Below are positions 1 through 11,211 of a DNA stretch of 64,000 bases, piece by piece. Positions within the stretch are counted from its first letter, which is position 1. Every line of letters starts with the position of its first letter. Origin of the DNA: Paramacrobiotus metropolitanus (lineage: Eukaryota; Tardigrada; Eutardigrada; Parachela; Macrobiotidae). The position numbers were made by a program, and so were the translations under genes. The notes below the pieces were generated by a model. That model saw nothing but the letters and a program-made list of their open reading frames with translations. It had not been told where the DNA came from and did not search any database. Location: the NCBI RefSeq assembly GCF_019649055.1, contig NW_026570287.1, positions 740,708 through 804,707 of the forward strand. The letters are read 5' to 3'.

Positions 1-2695
1 AAGGCAGTTTGCAGGTACGCGCTTTACGTGGTAAAGGTCACAACCGAATATGGATCCAGAGCTGGTAATTTCGGCAGAATAATTTAATTTTGTTAATGAG
101 AAATTATTGTATTTATGTACTTTTTTATTTTTCGTTATTTGTTAATTGACTTGTTAGTACTGTATACGTATGCTGTGTCACGTTTTTACTGTGGCATATA
201 CACTTTTGCGTCCGGCGTTTTGGTGTTCATGACTAGCAGACGGTATTCCGATGCAGATAATTGATTATTACATACTTTACAAAATAGCTAATAACAATAA
301 ATTAGTTACATTTAACTAGGATTTGTTGGCGAACGAATCCTTCAAACTGGACTGGATTTTCCGCTACGCCTTAATTAACGATATCATTAAAGGCGTTAGC
401 TTTATCCACCAATCGCCGCTCATATATCACGGACGGTTAAATTCCGGGTGTTGTTATGTGGATGGAAAATTCGTGTTAAAAGTGGGTGATTACGGACTGC
501 CAACTTTCTATGAAAAACGTCTTCCACGAGAAATGACCAACGAAGATTATAAAGCCTTATTTTGGACGGCACCGGAATTGTTGCGCGATCCGTATGGTCC
601 CGGTACGCAAGAAGGCGACACCTTTGCGTTTGCTATTATCCTACAGGAAATCATCCTCCGGGAAGAGCCATATGCCATGCATCCCTATGAACCAAAAGGT
701 ACGTATGAAAAAAGTTACTCGACAAAATCGGAGGAAACTTTCATTTGATTTGTTTTGCAGAGATCGTAGGAAAAATTAAGAAAACTGACGCTTTCCGTCC
801 ACGCGTTACCAATCCAGATTGTCCGGCAACATTATCAGCTCTTATGGAGCGTTGCTGGTCAGGACAACCGCTAGACAGGCCGAAATTTCCGGAAATAAAA
901 ACTTCTATGAAAGCTGTCACAAAGTACGTAGAACATATCTCTTTTGAATTTTCAGTTCTGTTACAGTACTTTTAAGATTAAGCAGGTTTTGTACGCGTAG
1001 TTTATAAATGGGCAAGCTGCTAGTCGTATGTTGTTTAATATACCTGTATGTCTGTACAACTCTTAATATTTTTTATCTGTATCTGTTTTTTTGGCAGAAA
1101 CAGTATCTGTATTGAACTAAATTTTTTTACAGAGGTGATGTGGAAAAAAGCAATCTCGTTGATCTTATTGTGGCCAGAATGGAACAGTATACCGCCGATC
1201 TGGAAGAAATGGTAGAAGAGAAAACGAAAGCCTTTTTAGAAGAGAAGAAAAAAGCCGATGCCTTATTAAATCAGATTCTTCCACAGTGAGTAGCCCACAG
1301 TAGAATTAGTACGTAAATGCGCCTCTTAAGCTTATTTATTGATTGCTGTTAAATATCAGTATATTATTAAAAGTGCCGACTTTGCATTCTCTAGAATTTT
1401 TAATCGTTTCTTTTTCGCAGAGCTATCGCCGATCGTCTGAAACGTGGCGAAACCGTGCCACCGGAAGCTTTCGATAGCGCGACGATATTTTTCAGTGATA
1501 TTGTTGGATTTGCCGCCATTTCGATGGAAAGCAGCCCGATTCAGATCGTTGATTTTTTAAATGATTTATGTATGCTTTGATAATTATTTTTATTTATTAT
1601 CGTTGATTTTTTAAATGATTTATGTATGCTTTGATTTTTTAAATGATTTATGTATGCTTTGATAATTATTTCTTATCTTACCGATTATAATTTCAGCTTG
1701 TTTACAGATTCATTATTCGACAGCACAATACCGAAATTTGACGTGTACAAAGTGGAAACCATTCATGACTCTTACATGGTAACGATGGCAAATATCCGTT
1801 AGCATGGACAAACTTGCATTGTATTTCTAAAAGCAGTGATTGTGACATAATTATGCGTAATGGCAATGGTTTTATGTTGAACAGGTAGCATCCGGTCTTC
1901 CCAGGCGGAACGGGCTGAATCACGCCAAAGAACAAGCAGGGATGGCGTTGGCTTTAATGGATCTCATCCATACGTTCAAAATCCGGCATCGGCCGGGTGA
2001 GAAAGCCCGCCTGCGTGTTGGCCTGAATTCAGGTATGCCGGATAAAACATTTACTAATCGGACACTGATTGGGTAAAATTGGAATAATTCAAATTTACCA
2101 GTAATGGCAAATATGTTAATATTTATTACAGTAACACAGTTTCGGAGATTGGTCACTTTGGCTGTCCTGGTGTCTTAATAATTATTGTGATGGCGCATAT
2201 AAAACAGTACAAGTGCTGTAGTACTTGTCTGTACTTATCTATATGTACAATGTACATACGTTAAATACTTATGTAGTACAATATACGTTAAATTTTTAGG
2301 TCCCGTAGTTGCCAGTGTGATTGGCCTAGCCGTCCCGCGATACTGTTTGTAAGTGGACGAAAAATGTGAAATTTTTTATGGCAGTATCGTAAAATTAAAG
2401 TGCTAATCTTTTGTTTGTAAATTTTATACAGATTTGGTGATACCGTAAACACGGCAAGCAGAATGGAGTCTACGGGAGAAGGTTTGTTTACAACCACATT
2501 CTGGATTGTTTGTATATAATGCCCATTTATAAACACACTTTACGAATTCCAGGTTTGAGGATACAGATGAGCCCCAGCACCAAAACCCTTTTAGACAGTT
2601 TCGGAATTTTCGTTATGGAAGATCGAGGAGAAATTGAAGTAAAAGGCAAAGGAAAGATGCGAACGTTTTGGTTAATTGGTCAGTTGTCCGCCTAA
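1..2695 (+). CDS. Receptor guanylyl cyclase, 3' half (kinase-homology plus cyclase domain)
   Basis: Natriuretic-peptide-receptor-type membrane guanylyl cyclase, making cGMP from GTP; the ectodomain and transmembrane segment lie upstream of the window. Exons read from GT-AG sites: 1-14 (ends GSLQ), 320-698, 761-923, 1133-1285, 1421-1569, 1708-1778, 1885-2032, 2300-2348, 2432-2481, 2553-2695. Phases agree at every junction. The kinase-homology domain has a degenerate catalytic loop (HGRLNS) and DYG in place of DFG, as is usual for this pseudokinase. A coiled-coil hinge ([13 protein letters not shown] onward) follows, then the cyclase domain with FSDIVGF, KVET, RYC and [13 protein letters not shown]. 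The E of KVET and the C of RYC are the guanine-specifying residues of the family. Unusual: VETIHDSYM where the family has VETIGDAYM; the metal-binding Asp is kept. The 3' end of exon 1421-1569 is repeated inside the next intron. Confidence 0.93.
1547..1670 (+). repeat. Triplicated exon end and splice donor inside a guanylyl cyclase intron
   Basis: The block starting GATTTTTTAAATGATTTATG occurs at 1551, 1605 and 1633. The first copy is the exon end with its GT donor at 1570; the other two are intronic and carry the same donor sequence. Use of the second donor would add 54 nt but meets an in-frame TGA, so only the first donor keeps the frame. Confidence 0.85.
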
Positions 2696-3258
2696 ACAAA
2701 TCTGTGATTTCTGCAGGCTAGAAATGAACATTTTGCCGAACGGTATTAACTGCAACGAATTAGATCTAATAGTCGTACATTAATCAGTCGTGGCATCGAA
2801 ACTGCAACAGTGATTGCTATTACGAATTTGTATTGGACTAATGTGTGATTACTGGTTGCACGCGCGCGTGACCTATCTCGAAACCTTCCACAATAAATTC
2901 TTCCTTTTGCAGTTCAATAATTGCGATGAATCTGTATTGTATATATTGTGTTACGCCATGCAAGGGTGGAAGGGATTTTTCCATTGTTATGACATAACTT
3001 CAGATATCAGCAAAGATTTGAAAATAAATATTAATAAACAATCCAATAATTTTGTATACTAAAGTAATAATTGAAGTGGCAGCTGTTTTCGTGTGCGTAA
3101 AAAATTTTAAGGCAAATGTAAGAACAGAGGATTCGATTTTGAACTTTATTAAAGATTATCATGCTTCGTTGTTCAATACTACATCATTATGCAGTGCATT
3201 GTCTCAGTCAGTCAAAGTACACTTAGCATAAAACCACAACAGTATCATCACAATAAAA
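2696..3258. other. Intergenic space between convergent genes
   Basis: Holds the likely 3' UTRs of the guanylyl cyclase (plus; AATAAA near 2892 and 3030) and of the minus-strand receptor (AATAAA on the minus strand near 3147). No gene recognised. Confidence 0.5.
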
Positions 3259-4629
3259 TTAGAATTTAGTTACGACGACCGTGGATGAACGACCTCCGAA
3301 CCGTTTACGACATCCACAATGCCGACCGAATACTTTTTCCCTGTACGGTCGCCAACACGTCAGCAGTACCAGCGCATCCAGTAGCGGTTTCAGCAGTGTT
3401 GTAATCATCATTTTATGGAATTTGACACCGTGCGGGATGATGTAAAGCATACCGCGGTAGTGCGCTCGTAACATGCCAAACGCATACGGTCCCATGCAGG
3501 CCATGAAGCTAAAGGTCATGCCCAGTGCCAGAATGATTTTATCCAGTTTATCCGCTTGATCTGATGCGGAAGTGGCTGTTAACCGGGTGTTATGCTCGCC
3601 GCATGCCGCTGAACGATGGAGTCCGAACATTGTCAGATCAACGTTTTCGTTTGTACAGGAATACGCCATTATCGGTGTTGGATAGGTATACTCGTCCTTC
3701 TTTCTGGTGGCGGCATAGTGTATCGAAAGCGTCACGGTTACAAAAAGTGATAGCGCTGCTGGTATCCAAAACACGCTAAATAAAAAAATTCGATTAGATA
3801 TTTTCGTACAGAAAATGTATTTGCAAGCAGTTTATGTAAACAGTTGCAAGGCATTTTTTTACTATAGTATGTACTATACCATAAAGTCTCCATTAACCAA
3901 TGTTCATGAGCCATGCTGTCCCATACGCAGTAACCAGGAAATTCGGAAACTTTCCAGGTAAAATACATGAACAGAGATAGTCCAAAACCGGCCAGCCATA
4001 AACTTATTACAACCGCTGACCACTTCAGCTTAATGCACGAAACGGTGTTCCTTAAAATTGTTGGAAAGCATGAAATGCACACAACGTTCCATGAATTAAC
4101 TGCGGCGAGGGCATTTCCAGTCACCAGCCTAAAATTAAGTTGTATGACGAATATGGAAAGTAAATGTTAAAGGTCACTAAAGTGTGCTCTACCAAAATTG
4201 GCAAGCCTCCGTCAAAAATGGCCAGCTCCAGGTATCATCTATATAATTGGATGCAAATTCCAAGGGAAATATGAAGATGACTTGCAAGAGATTTATACAA
4301 CAAATGTTGATGAGGACAGATTCCACTTGATTCTTTCTGCTGGCGTGACATCTCCTGGAACCAACCGCTATAGCAGTAATATTAAAGGTCACTGCCAGCA
4401 GTGTTTGTACGAAATACAATGCAATGATCAGTTTATTGTGCGGTGTCCAGAATGCGACTTCCGGTTCGCTCCATGTGCCGTAATTGTTTGGTTCGTCCAG
4501 CGTATAGGAATCGTTAGACTGTGTATAGGAATGATCAACATAATTAAGGTCCACGTCGTCGTGATCGGCGTATGACACATTATTGTGATAATCCGAAAAA
4601 TGTGTTGGCAAGTCGTTCTCGAGCATTCC
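3259..4629 (-). CDS. Divergent seven-transmembrane receptor, three exons
   Basis: Orphan GPCR-like membrane protein. Exons on the minus strand: 4629-4193 (acidic, N-glycosylation-rich N-terminus, TM1, TM2), 4128-3880 (TM3-TM4) and 3775-3259 (TM5-TM7 and tail). Splice phases agree (exon 1 ends TG before GT; exon 2 begins G after TTTTAG). The start is set at MGMLEND, because the longer upstream reading (to 4710) adds a basic hydrophobic stretch that fits a 5' UTR better; this is uncertain. Cysteines at the top of TM3 (EACQF) and in extracellular loop 2 (GYCVW) could form the usual disulfide. A DRY motif is absent and TM7 has KPLLDAL where NPxxY is expected, so placement in the rhodopsin class is inferred from topology only. 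Confidence 0.7.
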
Positions 4630-4710
4630 CATTTTTTTAATCAGGTTAATTAAAAACCGTGCGAAAATCGAGTGCCATTTTTTAATTATAAATAACCGAA
4701 AGTGTGGCAA

Positions 4711-5349
4711 ATACCAACAAACAACAAAGGGATAACCTGCATTCGCAACGTTGGATAACTAGCGGAAGTTCACAGCGATCAAGATTAATCGTTCGTGATT
4801 ACAAGTTTTGTTATTTGATCAAATGTAAAGCGTTTAACGTACTAAGACTTAACTGTTCCAGCATTCAGAATAACCACTATATTGGGATCGAAGTTTACGT
4901 AACTAGAAACAACATTTTACCCTAAAATTCTCATGATTTGCGGTTGCAACCTTGATCATGATGAAAACCCAAACTGATAGCACTGTTCAACCATTCGTGC
5001 CAAAAATTGAGCTGTGTCAGCTCAGAACTCGTACAGGTCGTACGTATCACGTTAATCGAACGGTTTGATGTAATTACCTCGTAATTATCAGCTACAGTGA
5101 TCAGAAACTTCATTTATTCACATGTGCATCTGCAGACACTAAAACATCGTACTGAAAATTATGAAAATCGAAATATCGATAAACTAAACTGCAGCATAAA
5201 ACTCTGAATCACAGATGGATTGACTAATACGATTTTCTGCATTATACAAAACACAACCTTTGACAGTCTTTTAGTTTTGCGATCTGCTCCAAAACGGTAC
5301 CCCTAAAATAATTTACTAACTGCAAAATAAAAAACTAACGAATTAAGTC
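4711..5349. other. Intergenic, no gene recognised
   Basis: Upstream region of the three-exon receptor and 3' flank of the phospholipase C gene. Only short ORFs without recognisable motifs are present. Confidence 0.4.
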
Positions 5350-8300
5350 TTAAATCGTTTCCAGCTGTTGAGGAACAATTGGTTCTTTTTCCACTTTTAC
5401 AAATAGCGTGGCCGGGTCAAGAGGAGCATCCTGTTTATCAAATAATTCCACGTGCCGGTAGCCTGTGAACATAAGCAATTAAGATTAGCATTAAAATTTT
5501 ATACGTTTCTCATTTTATTAACTTTTATGGCGCAGATTCTTTAAACTCATACGGTTAAAAAATTATCGAGCAGTAATAAAGACATTACCATTTGATGCTA
5601 AGCACGCGTAATAAAGATACACGTACCTTCTTTCATGCTGGTGACTGGTATGGTATAATGTGCAATAACTTCATTGACTGAGCTCGTTTCAAAATCCTTG
5701 ACTTCGAAACGCATCACAGCCATTTCTTGATCATGTATCGTGAACGTGAAAGTCTCTTCCCATGATGGATTAAATCCTGAAAGTAGAATAAGTTGACAAT
5801 TATTCAGGAAAAATCAGTACCCGGGGTGATAATAACGACAATGATGGATCCAAAACATTTTGTGCTGTAACTCATGCTGTTACTTACTACGCTTACTACA
5901 ATATGTCGGTGTTATTATATGTGCTATTACAGATAGAGATGAATATGACACAGCTGGAACCCGTTTTCTAAAATAACGCATCGCTGTCCACAATAATTCA
6001 CATTTCAAAATCAGCTGCGCACTGAGTATTGTAGTACATGCAAGATTGATATGCGTGCTGTAATATATATATTATTTGTTTTACTCGTATTTGTTATTAA
6101 TATATTTTCTTTTATATACAAGCTAATTAATACTCTTATTGGGACGTACCGTTGTTCCTTATGTACTTTGTTTTTTCTTTCTTGCAATCCCGAGCGCAGC
6201 CGTAAATCTGCAGTGTCACATAAGGATCGGTGATATCATGTCCATCAATGCCATCAGGTTTGGGCAGCTGCTGTGCACTGATGACAGTTATGCGTAATTT
6301 AATGGGAATGATGCGATTGTTGTACTCATCGGGATCCATGTCTTCGCTGCGCAGGTATTCCGGCTTGAGCAAATATCCACAGCCGCCGTTATCCCGGAAC
6401 ATGGCTTTGTACACCTGGGTCTCTGCTCGACGATCCTGGTAATTAAGAGCGACGATCTGGCAGCCGGCATGCAGCATGGGAATCGGATCGTAGTTGCTAG
6501 AGTCGGTGCGCAGTCCGTCTGGGTAAATTCTGACCAACTGCCGACGGGTGTGGCTAATCAATCCAGAACGGCTCTCTTGGATTAAGCTCAAACTTTTCGT
6601 TTCCGACAGCGAACTCATCTCGAAAAATTTTCCTGTTATTAATTACTAACATTAATACATTATTAATAAATATCCATGTAATTTAATAAATTGCCAGGTA
6701 ATTTCTTCAATTATCCCACTTGAAATCAAAGTTTTCTTTAGGAATACAATACACTCTAGTCCTCTGTACACTCCTGTCCTTGGTGATGCAGTGGTTTTTA
6801 AATATACCAGTCTGTGTATACGTATTGTACAGTCGCCATATCGTCATCGTCATCTGTACATAATTTTTATAGGTCAGCATACGCGCTAAAGGTGCAGCTT
6901 AATTTACCTGACGTTTTCGAATGATCATATCCACGAAACTTGACCGCGTGTAAATATGTTCCATTTGACAATATCTGCGAAATTTTAAGCTGTAGTTGTT
7001 TATCCTTCTTGGTCACCGGAGGGGCATCGATATCGGTACCGTCCACCGCGGATTTCGCTAAATCATCATCCCCTTCCGAGGGAAGGGATTCGGTTTTCCC
7101 TAGCGGTTTTATCTTTTTAGCCTTCAGTATGACGCGACCTTTCAGGCTGTCCGGGGATGGCAGCAGTTTATCGCTGTCCTTAGGTGACTCGCAGTATAAC
7201 ATCTCTTTTAAGATATTGTTGAGATGGTTAGCCATAACGTCCTGCTGCTCTACCGAACAGTGGTTTTCGATTGATAAAATTACGGGATACCTGTGACAAT
7301 AAATAAATGGAATCAGCAAGTGATTGTGCATATCACGGCCATCTTGTTTCACAGTTGCATTTGCAGTTTAGTATTTAGACGAATATCAGTATGTCTGATA
7401 AGGCTGCAAGGTTGCAAAATTCGCAGTAGGAAATCTTAGCTTACCAGGAAAGGAGCTTATTAGGAAAGTAGCTTATTTTTACTTTTTATTCATGCATAAT
7501 TGTGCCGTTTATGTAGTAAAGTGTCTAATCGCTATGACGGCATTATGAATATCTGCGGCAGGAAAGAATTGACTAATAAACTTATAAAGAAACACAGACT
7601 TGACTTACGGAGAAGTACGAAATCCATATTCTTTGATCACAGTTACAACATCACGGAAGTAAATATTTGACGTTAGAGTTCGTCCATGGGTTATTATGGG
7701 TTCACCTTCCGGTCCATCCCAGCAATCCACTACAATCATATGCATCAAATAGGTTTACAGTTGTACTTAAACGGCTCAGCTATACAGTAAATTTATTCCT
7801 TCGGTCAAGTTTAATTTATTGTTTGAGATTGCATTAAACCATCAAAAGTAAAATATATAAACCATTAAAAGTAAAATATAAAAACCATCAAAATTAAAAT
7901 ATATTCATTGCAGTTATCTGCTATTGTACGTTTTACGGCACGCGGTAATATTGTATATTCATTGCACTGACATTCCACGCAACGGCATCCTTGCAGTAAG
8001 CACAGCACGTACGCTTCGACACTACTGCTTCCGGTGAGCTGGTTTGCCATGAGGTATGTATTATGCTAAACACCATTAAAAACTAATTAACATTTTGGAC
8101 ACGATTTTACGACTGTTGAAATTTCGAACGTTAAAAACGAAATATGTACATCATGTTGTAATTACTGAAGCCTATAGAGTATACTTACCGATGACGCTAT
8201 GAAATAGTCCTTTAACGGATGCGTCATATCGTGATAGACTTGCCGGTGATGGCTGTTGAAGAGAAACTGTTTCTGGTTGAGCAAATAATTCCGAAATCCT

Positions 8301-10368
8301 ATAGCGCGAAAAATGGTTGGCATCTCGTGGTAAATCAAACAGGAACTTCATCTATCACCTTGTAGGCTCAGTTCGTTGCGTGCTTGATTTTCCTCGAGCG
8401 GTTCAAAGGTCTTGATGATATATTCGCAGGCGTCGACGCTGCGCTCGGCTTCCTTCTGGGTGTTTTGCAGAAATGTCTGCAAATTTGATAAACTCCACAC
8501 TGCACCGGCGGATTTCTCTGCGGTATGCCTGCCCAGAAAATTGACATTTTTATCCCGCAAATGCTGTGAACTTTTTTGGCATTTACTCTTGGAAAATCTT
8601 TTTTAAATCTGGACGTTCTGATAAAAGCCGGTAGAACTGGTGAAATCCATCGGCGTCTAACACTAAAACCGAAGCTCCGTCTTCGCTGTGATGAAATTTG
8701 GCTCCCGCTGACTAAAATAAATTTATGCTAAAAGATTTTTAGTATACATATATGTATCTACAAAACGTTAAGTTGTTCTTATATATGAAATTATCGAAGA
8801 GTTTTAAATGTCATCGTTTCGGTATGATGGTAGTGTTCCGCAAACGCACCAGAAAAAATCCTTTGGCTTTCTCATGTGTGAACTGTAGATTCAAATGGCT
8901 AAGCAGTTTCATACATTCCTCCAAATTCAAGAATCCATCACCGGATGTATCCGCCAAAATAAACTGCTTTTTCAAAAATCTGTAAAGCATTAACAATGAA
9001 AACTTATTATATACATATATGCCGACGTGCTGTTTTGTCGCACTGCAATAACAAAACGTGTGACTCCTATGCAGCCAGAGCGCTGTTTATTAACAAATCA
9101 CGATTTAAGGTGAATACGTCTTACGCGGACACCCATGTTACCGCTCATATATGTGCACCTTTCTAACCGCGCTTCCCGGTTTTCGTTCTGTTGTTTCCCA
9201 ATCACATGTTCCACGACATTGACCCACTTTTTACGCGTATCAACAGAAGGTGCCACCAAATTCACCGTCTTCCCGCGGCCCATTACAAAGGCGAAGCAGC
9301 GATCTTCCGGGAATTTGGCAACAAATTTTTTATCATCATCGCACAGATGGAACACATCGGTCTTGTATCCGCAGCGGACTTCCCTAATCTGTCCGACATC
9401 AACTGTAAAAATACAAGTATCCTATAGCAATTCCCCTGTGGATTCCCGTATTATTTAACAAATTTACAGCAAGTGTCAACAACTGTTTCTCTACTGTATT
9501 TCCTATGTGCACTGTTTAAATATTTACTTATTCGGGGCCGGCTCTGGCAGACAGCGTAACGGTAGGAACCGATATCGTTGTAATGGATCGTTTGGTGGTC
9601 GGCATCCAGCCGGAAGATCCGCTGATAAACTTTTTTATTGGAGGTGATTTTCCATAATGGGGTTCCTCTTTCAAGATCTTTGGCATCGTCTTGAACTTCA
9701 AAATATATTTGATGTACACCATAGAAAATAACCATATTGCACACTCTTTTGAAAGTCATTCAACCATTCAAAATTCGAACTCTCATATTACGCTGCCTTT
9801 GCAACTGGTTTCATATAGACTTTTAGTGGAGTATTATTTACACAAAATATCATACACGCTACAAAAATCTCATATCAAAAGTAAAATAATTTCATGCACA
9901 AGCAAAGCAGCGAATATGTGTTGTATTAAGTAAATAGTTTAAATACCGTAGCACAAGCCAGCCGCTGTACTGAACAGTCTGAACTAAACGAGCACTTATA
10001 CCGTAGATAGACTATGTACATTACATTAAGTATGCAATGCCGGCATTTCGAAAGTTTCTGTTTTCTTCTGTTTTTTTTTCAGCATTTAAGTAATGCGCCA
10101 ATAAGCTGATCGTCGTTTGTACAGGAACCGTTCTTTTCAAATTATACAAAAATATTCATATCTTCGAAAAGGTTGTTTAACCAGCAATAAGCAATGCATT
10201 ACGGCCGAAATCTAATATTATTAACAGCAATATTGAGATAGTGGACTTACAGTCCGTTTGCTGTTGGGCTCGTTGTGCATCTTCTCCTTCCGGCTTCTCG
10301 TCGCGAGCGCTGGTCTTCCGTGGAGGACGTCGTTTGGAACCTCTGATACTGCACAATAACTTGCTCAT
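5350..10368 (-). CDS. Phosphoinositide-specific phospholipase C, delta type
   Basis: Hydrolyses PIP2 to IP3 and diacylglycerol. Thirteen exons on the minus strand: 10368-10251 (basic leader, ATG), 9695-9528 and 9402-9159 (PH domain), 8979-8850, 8711-8587 and 8570-8359 (EF-hands), 8298-8189, 8065-7972, 7729-7609 and 7290-6908 (X domain, linker, start of Y), 6632-6150 (rest of Y, start of C2), 5776-5627 and 5462-5350 (C2, stop). Domain order PH-EF-X-Y-C2 with no SH2 or RA domain indicates the delta class. Catalytic motifs are present: HNTYL, the E in GCRCVE, CWDG, ITHG in [13 protein letters not shown] and GCQIVALN in Y. EF-hand [12 protein letters not shown] looks calcium-competent. One anomaly: exons 8711-8587 and 8570-8359 are separated by only 16 nt, which must be a tiny intron or a frame break. 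The linker between X and Y is acidic and serine-rich. Confidence 0.92.
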
Positions 10369-11084
10369 GGTGCTAACAAAACCCTCAAACTTCGGGATAA
10401 AGATTCTTCCCACAGACACACGCTTCAAACGCGCACACTCGGCTAACTGCAGCAATCTGCCGTCTAAGCGCTTTCCGCTGTTCTGCAATCCCCAAATGCC
10501 GCGATCAGGTGACGTCGTTTGGGTCGGTGGTAAAACATACTACAGCAGCATGCTGCGCTGGAGACAAAGTAGTCCACTTCAAACATGACGGAGTAGACAA
10601 AAGAAAACAGATATGCTGCATAATCCAGCAGATTAGATAGCGCGATTGGTTAAGGCAATCGAGGAACGCATTCGTTCCTTGATGATGTTTGTGTGTCCGC
10701 GTTTGTGTTATGGTACGAATTCTGTTAGAACAAGCACCTTATTCAGCATACGAAAAATAGCTGGACAATTGCACTGCAACACGAAAGACAGTAATATCGC
10801 CAACAGGGCAGACAGATCTCGGGAAAGAATCGGCTTATCGTTGTGGAACTGTATACAATAATCAATTGTTGTACAGTGCTAAACCGAATATCGGGATGCA
10901 GCGGTACTCGTATAGATACAGTGCGCATTTCAAGGCGGCTGTGCATTCGTACGCACACGCTGCATCCTCTATACATGACTTTGTACGACTGTACAGCACT
11001 TACCATTAGCTTACATTAGTTGTGGCACAATGGCACCCATTTTAAAAGTTTCTAAAAATTTACTAAATCTAAATGTAATCTAGT
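10369..11084. other. Upstream region of the PLC gene
   Basis: Contains the presumed PLC promoter and 5' UTR on the minus strand, then unique sequence up to the 3' end of the retrotransposon. No coding region recognised. Confidence 0.4.
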
Positions 11085-11211
11085 TAAGTTAAGTTTAATC
11101 GTTTAACGTCCGCACACAATCTGGGTAAGACCCAATCCGAGGCAGCAGACTCGTCATAATTAAAATAAAGCAAACATCGAATAATGCTAGGCAAAACAAA
11201 TTAACAAGCGC

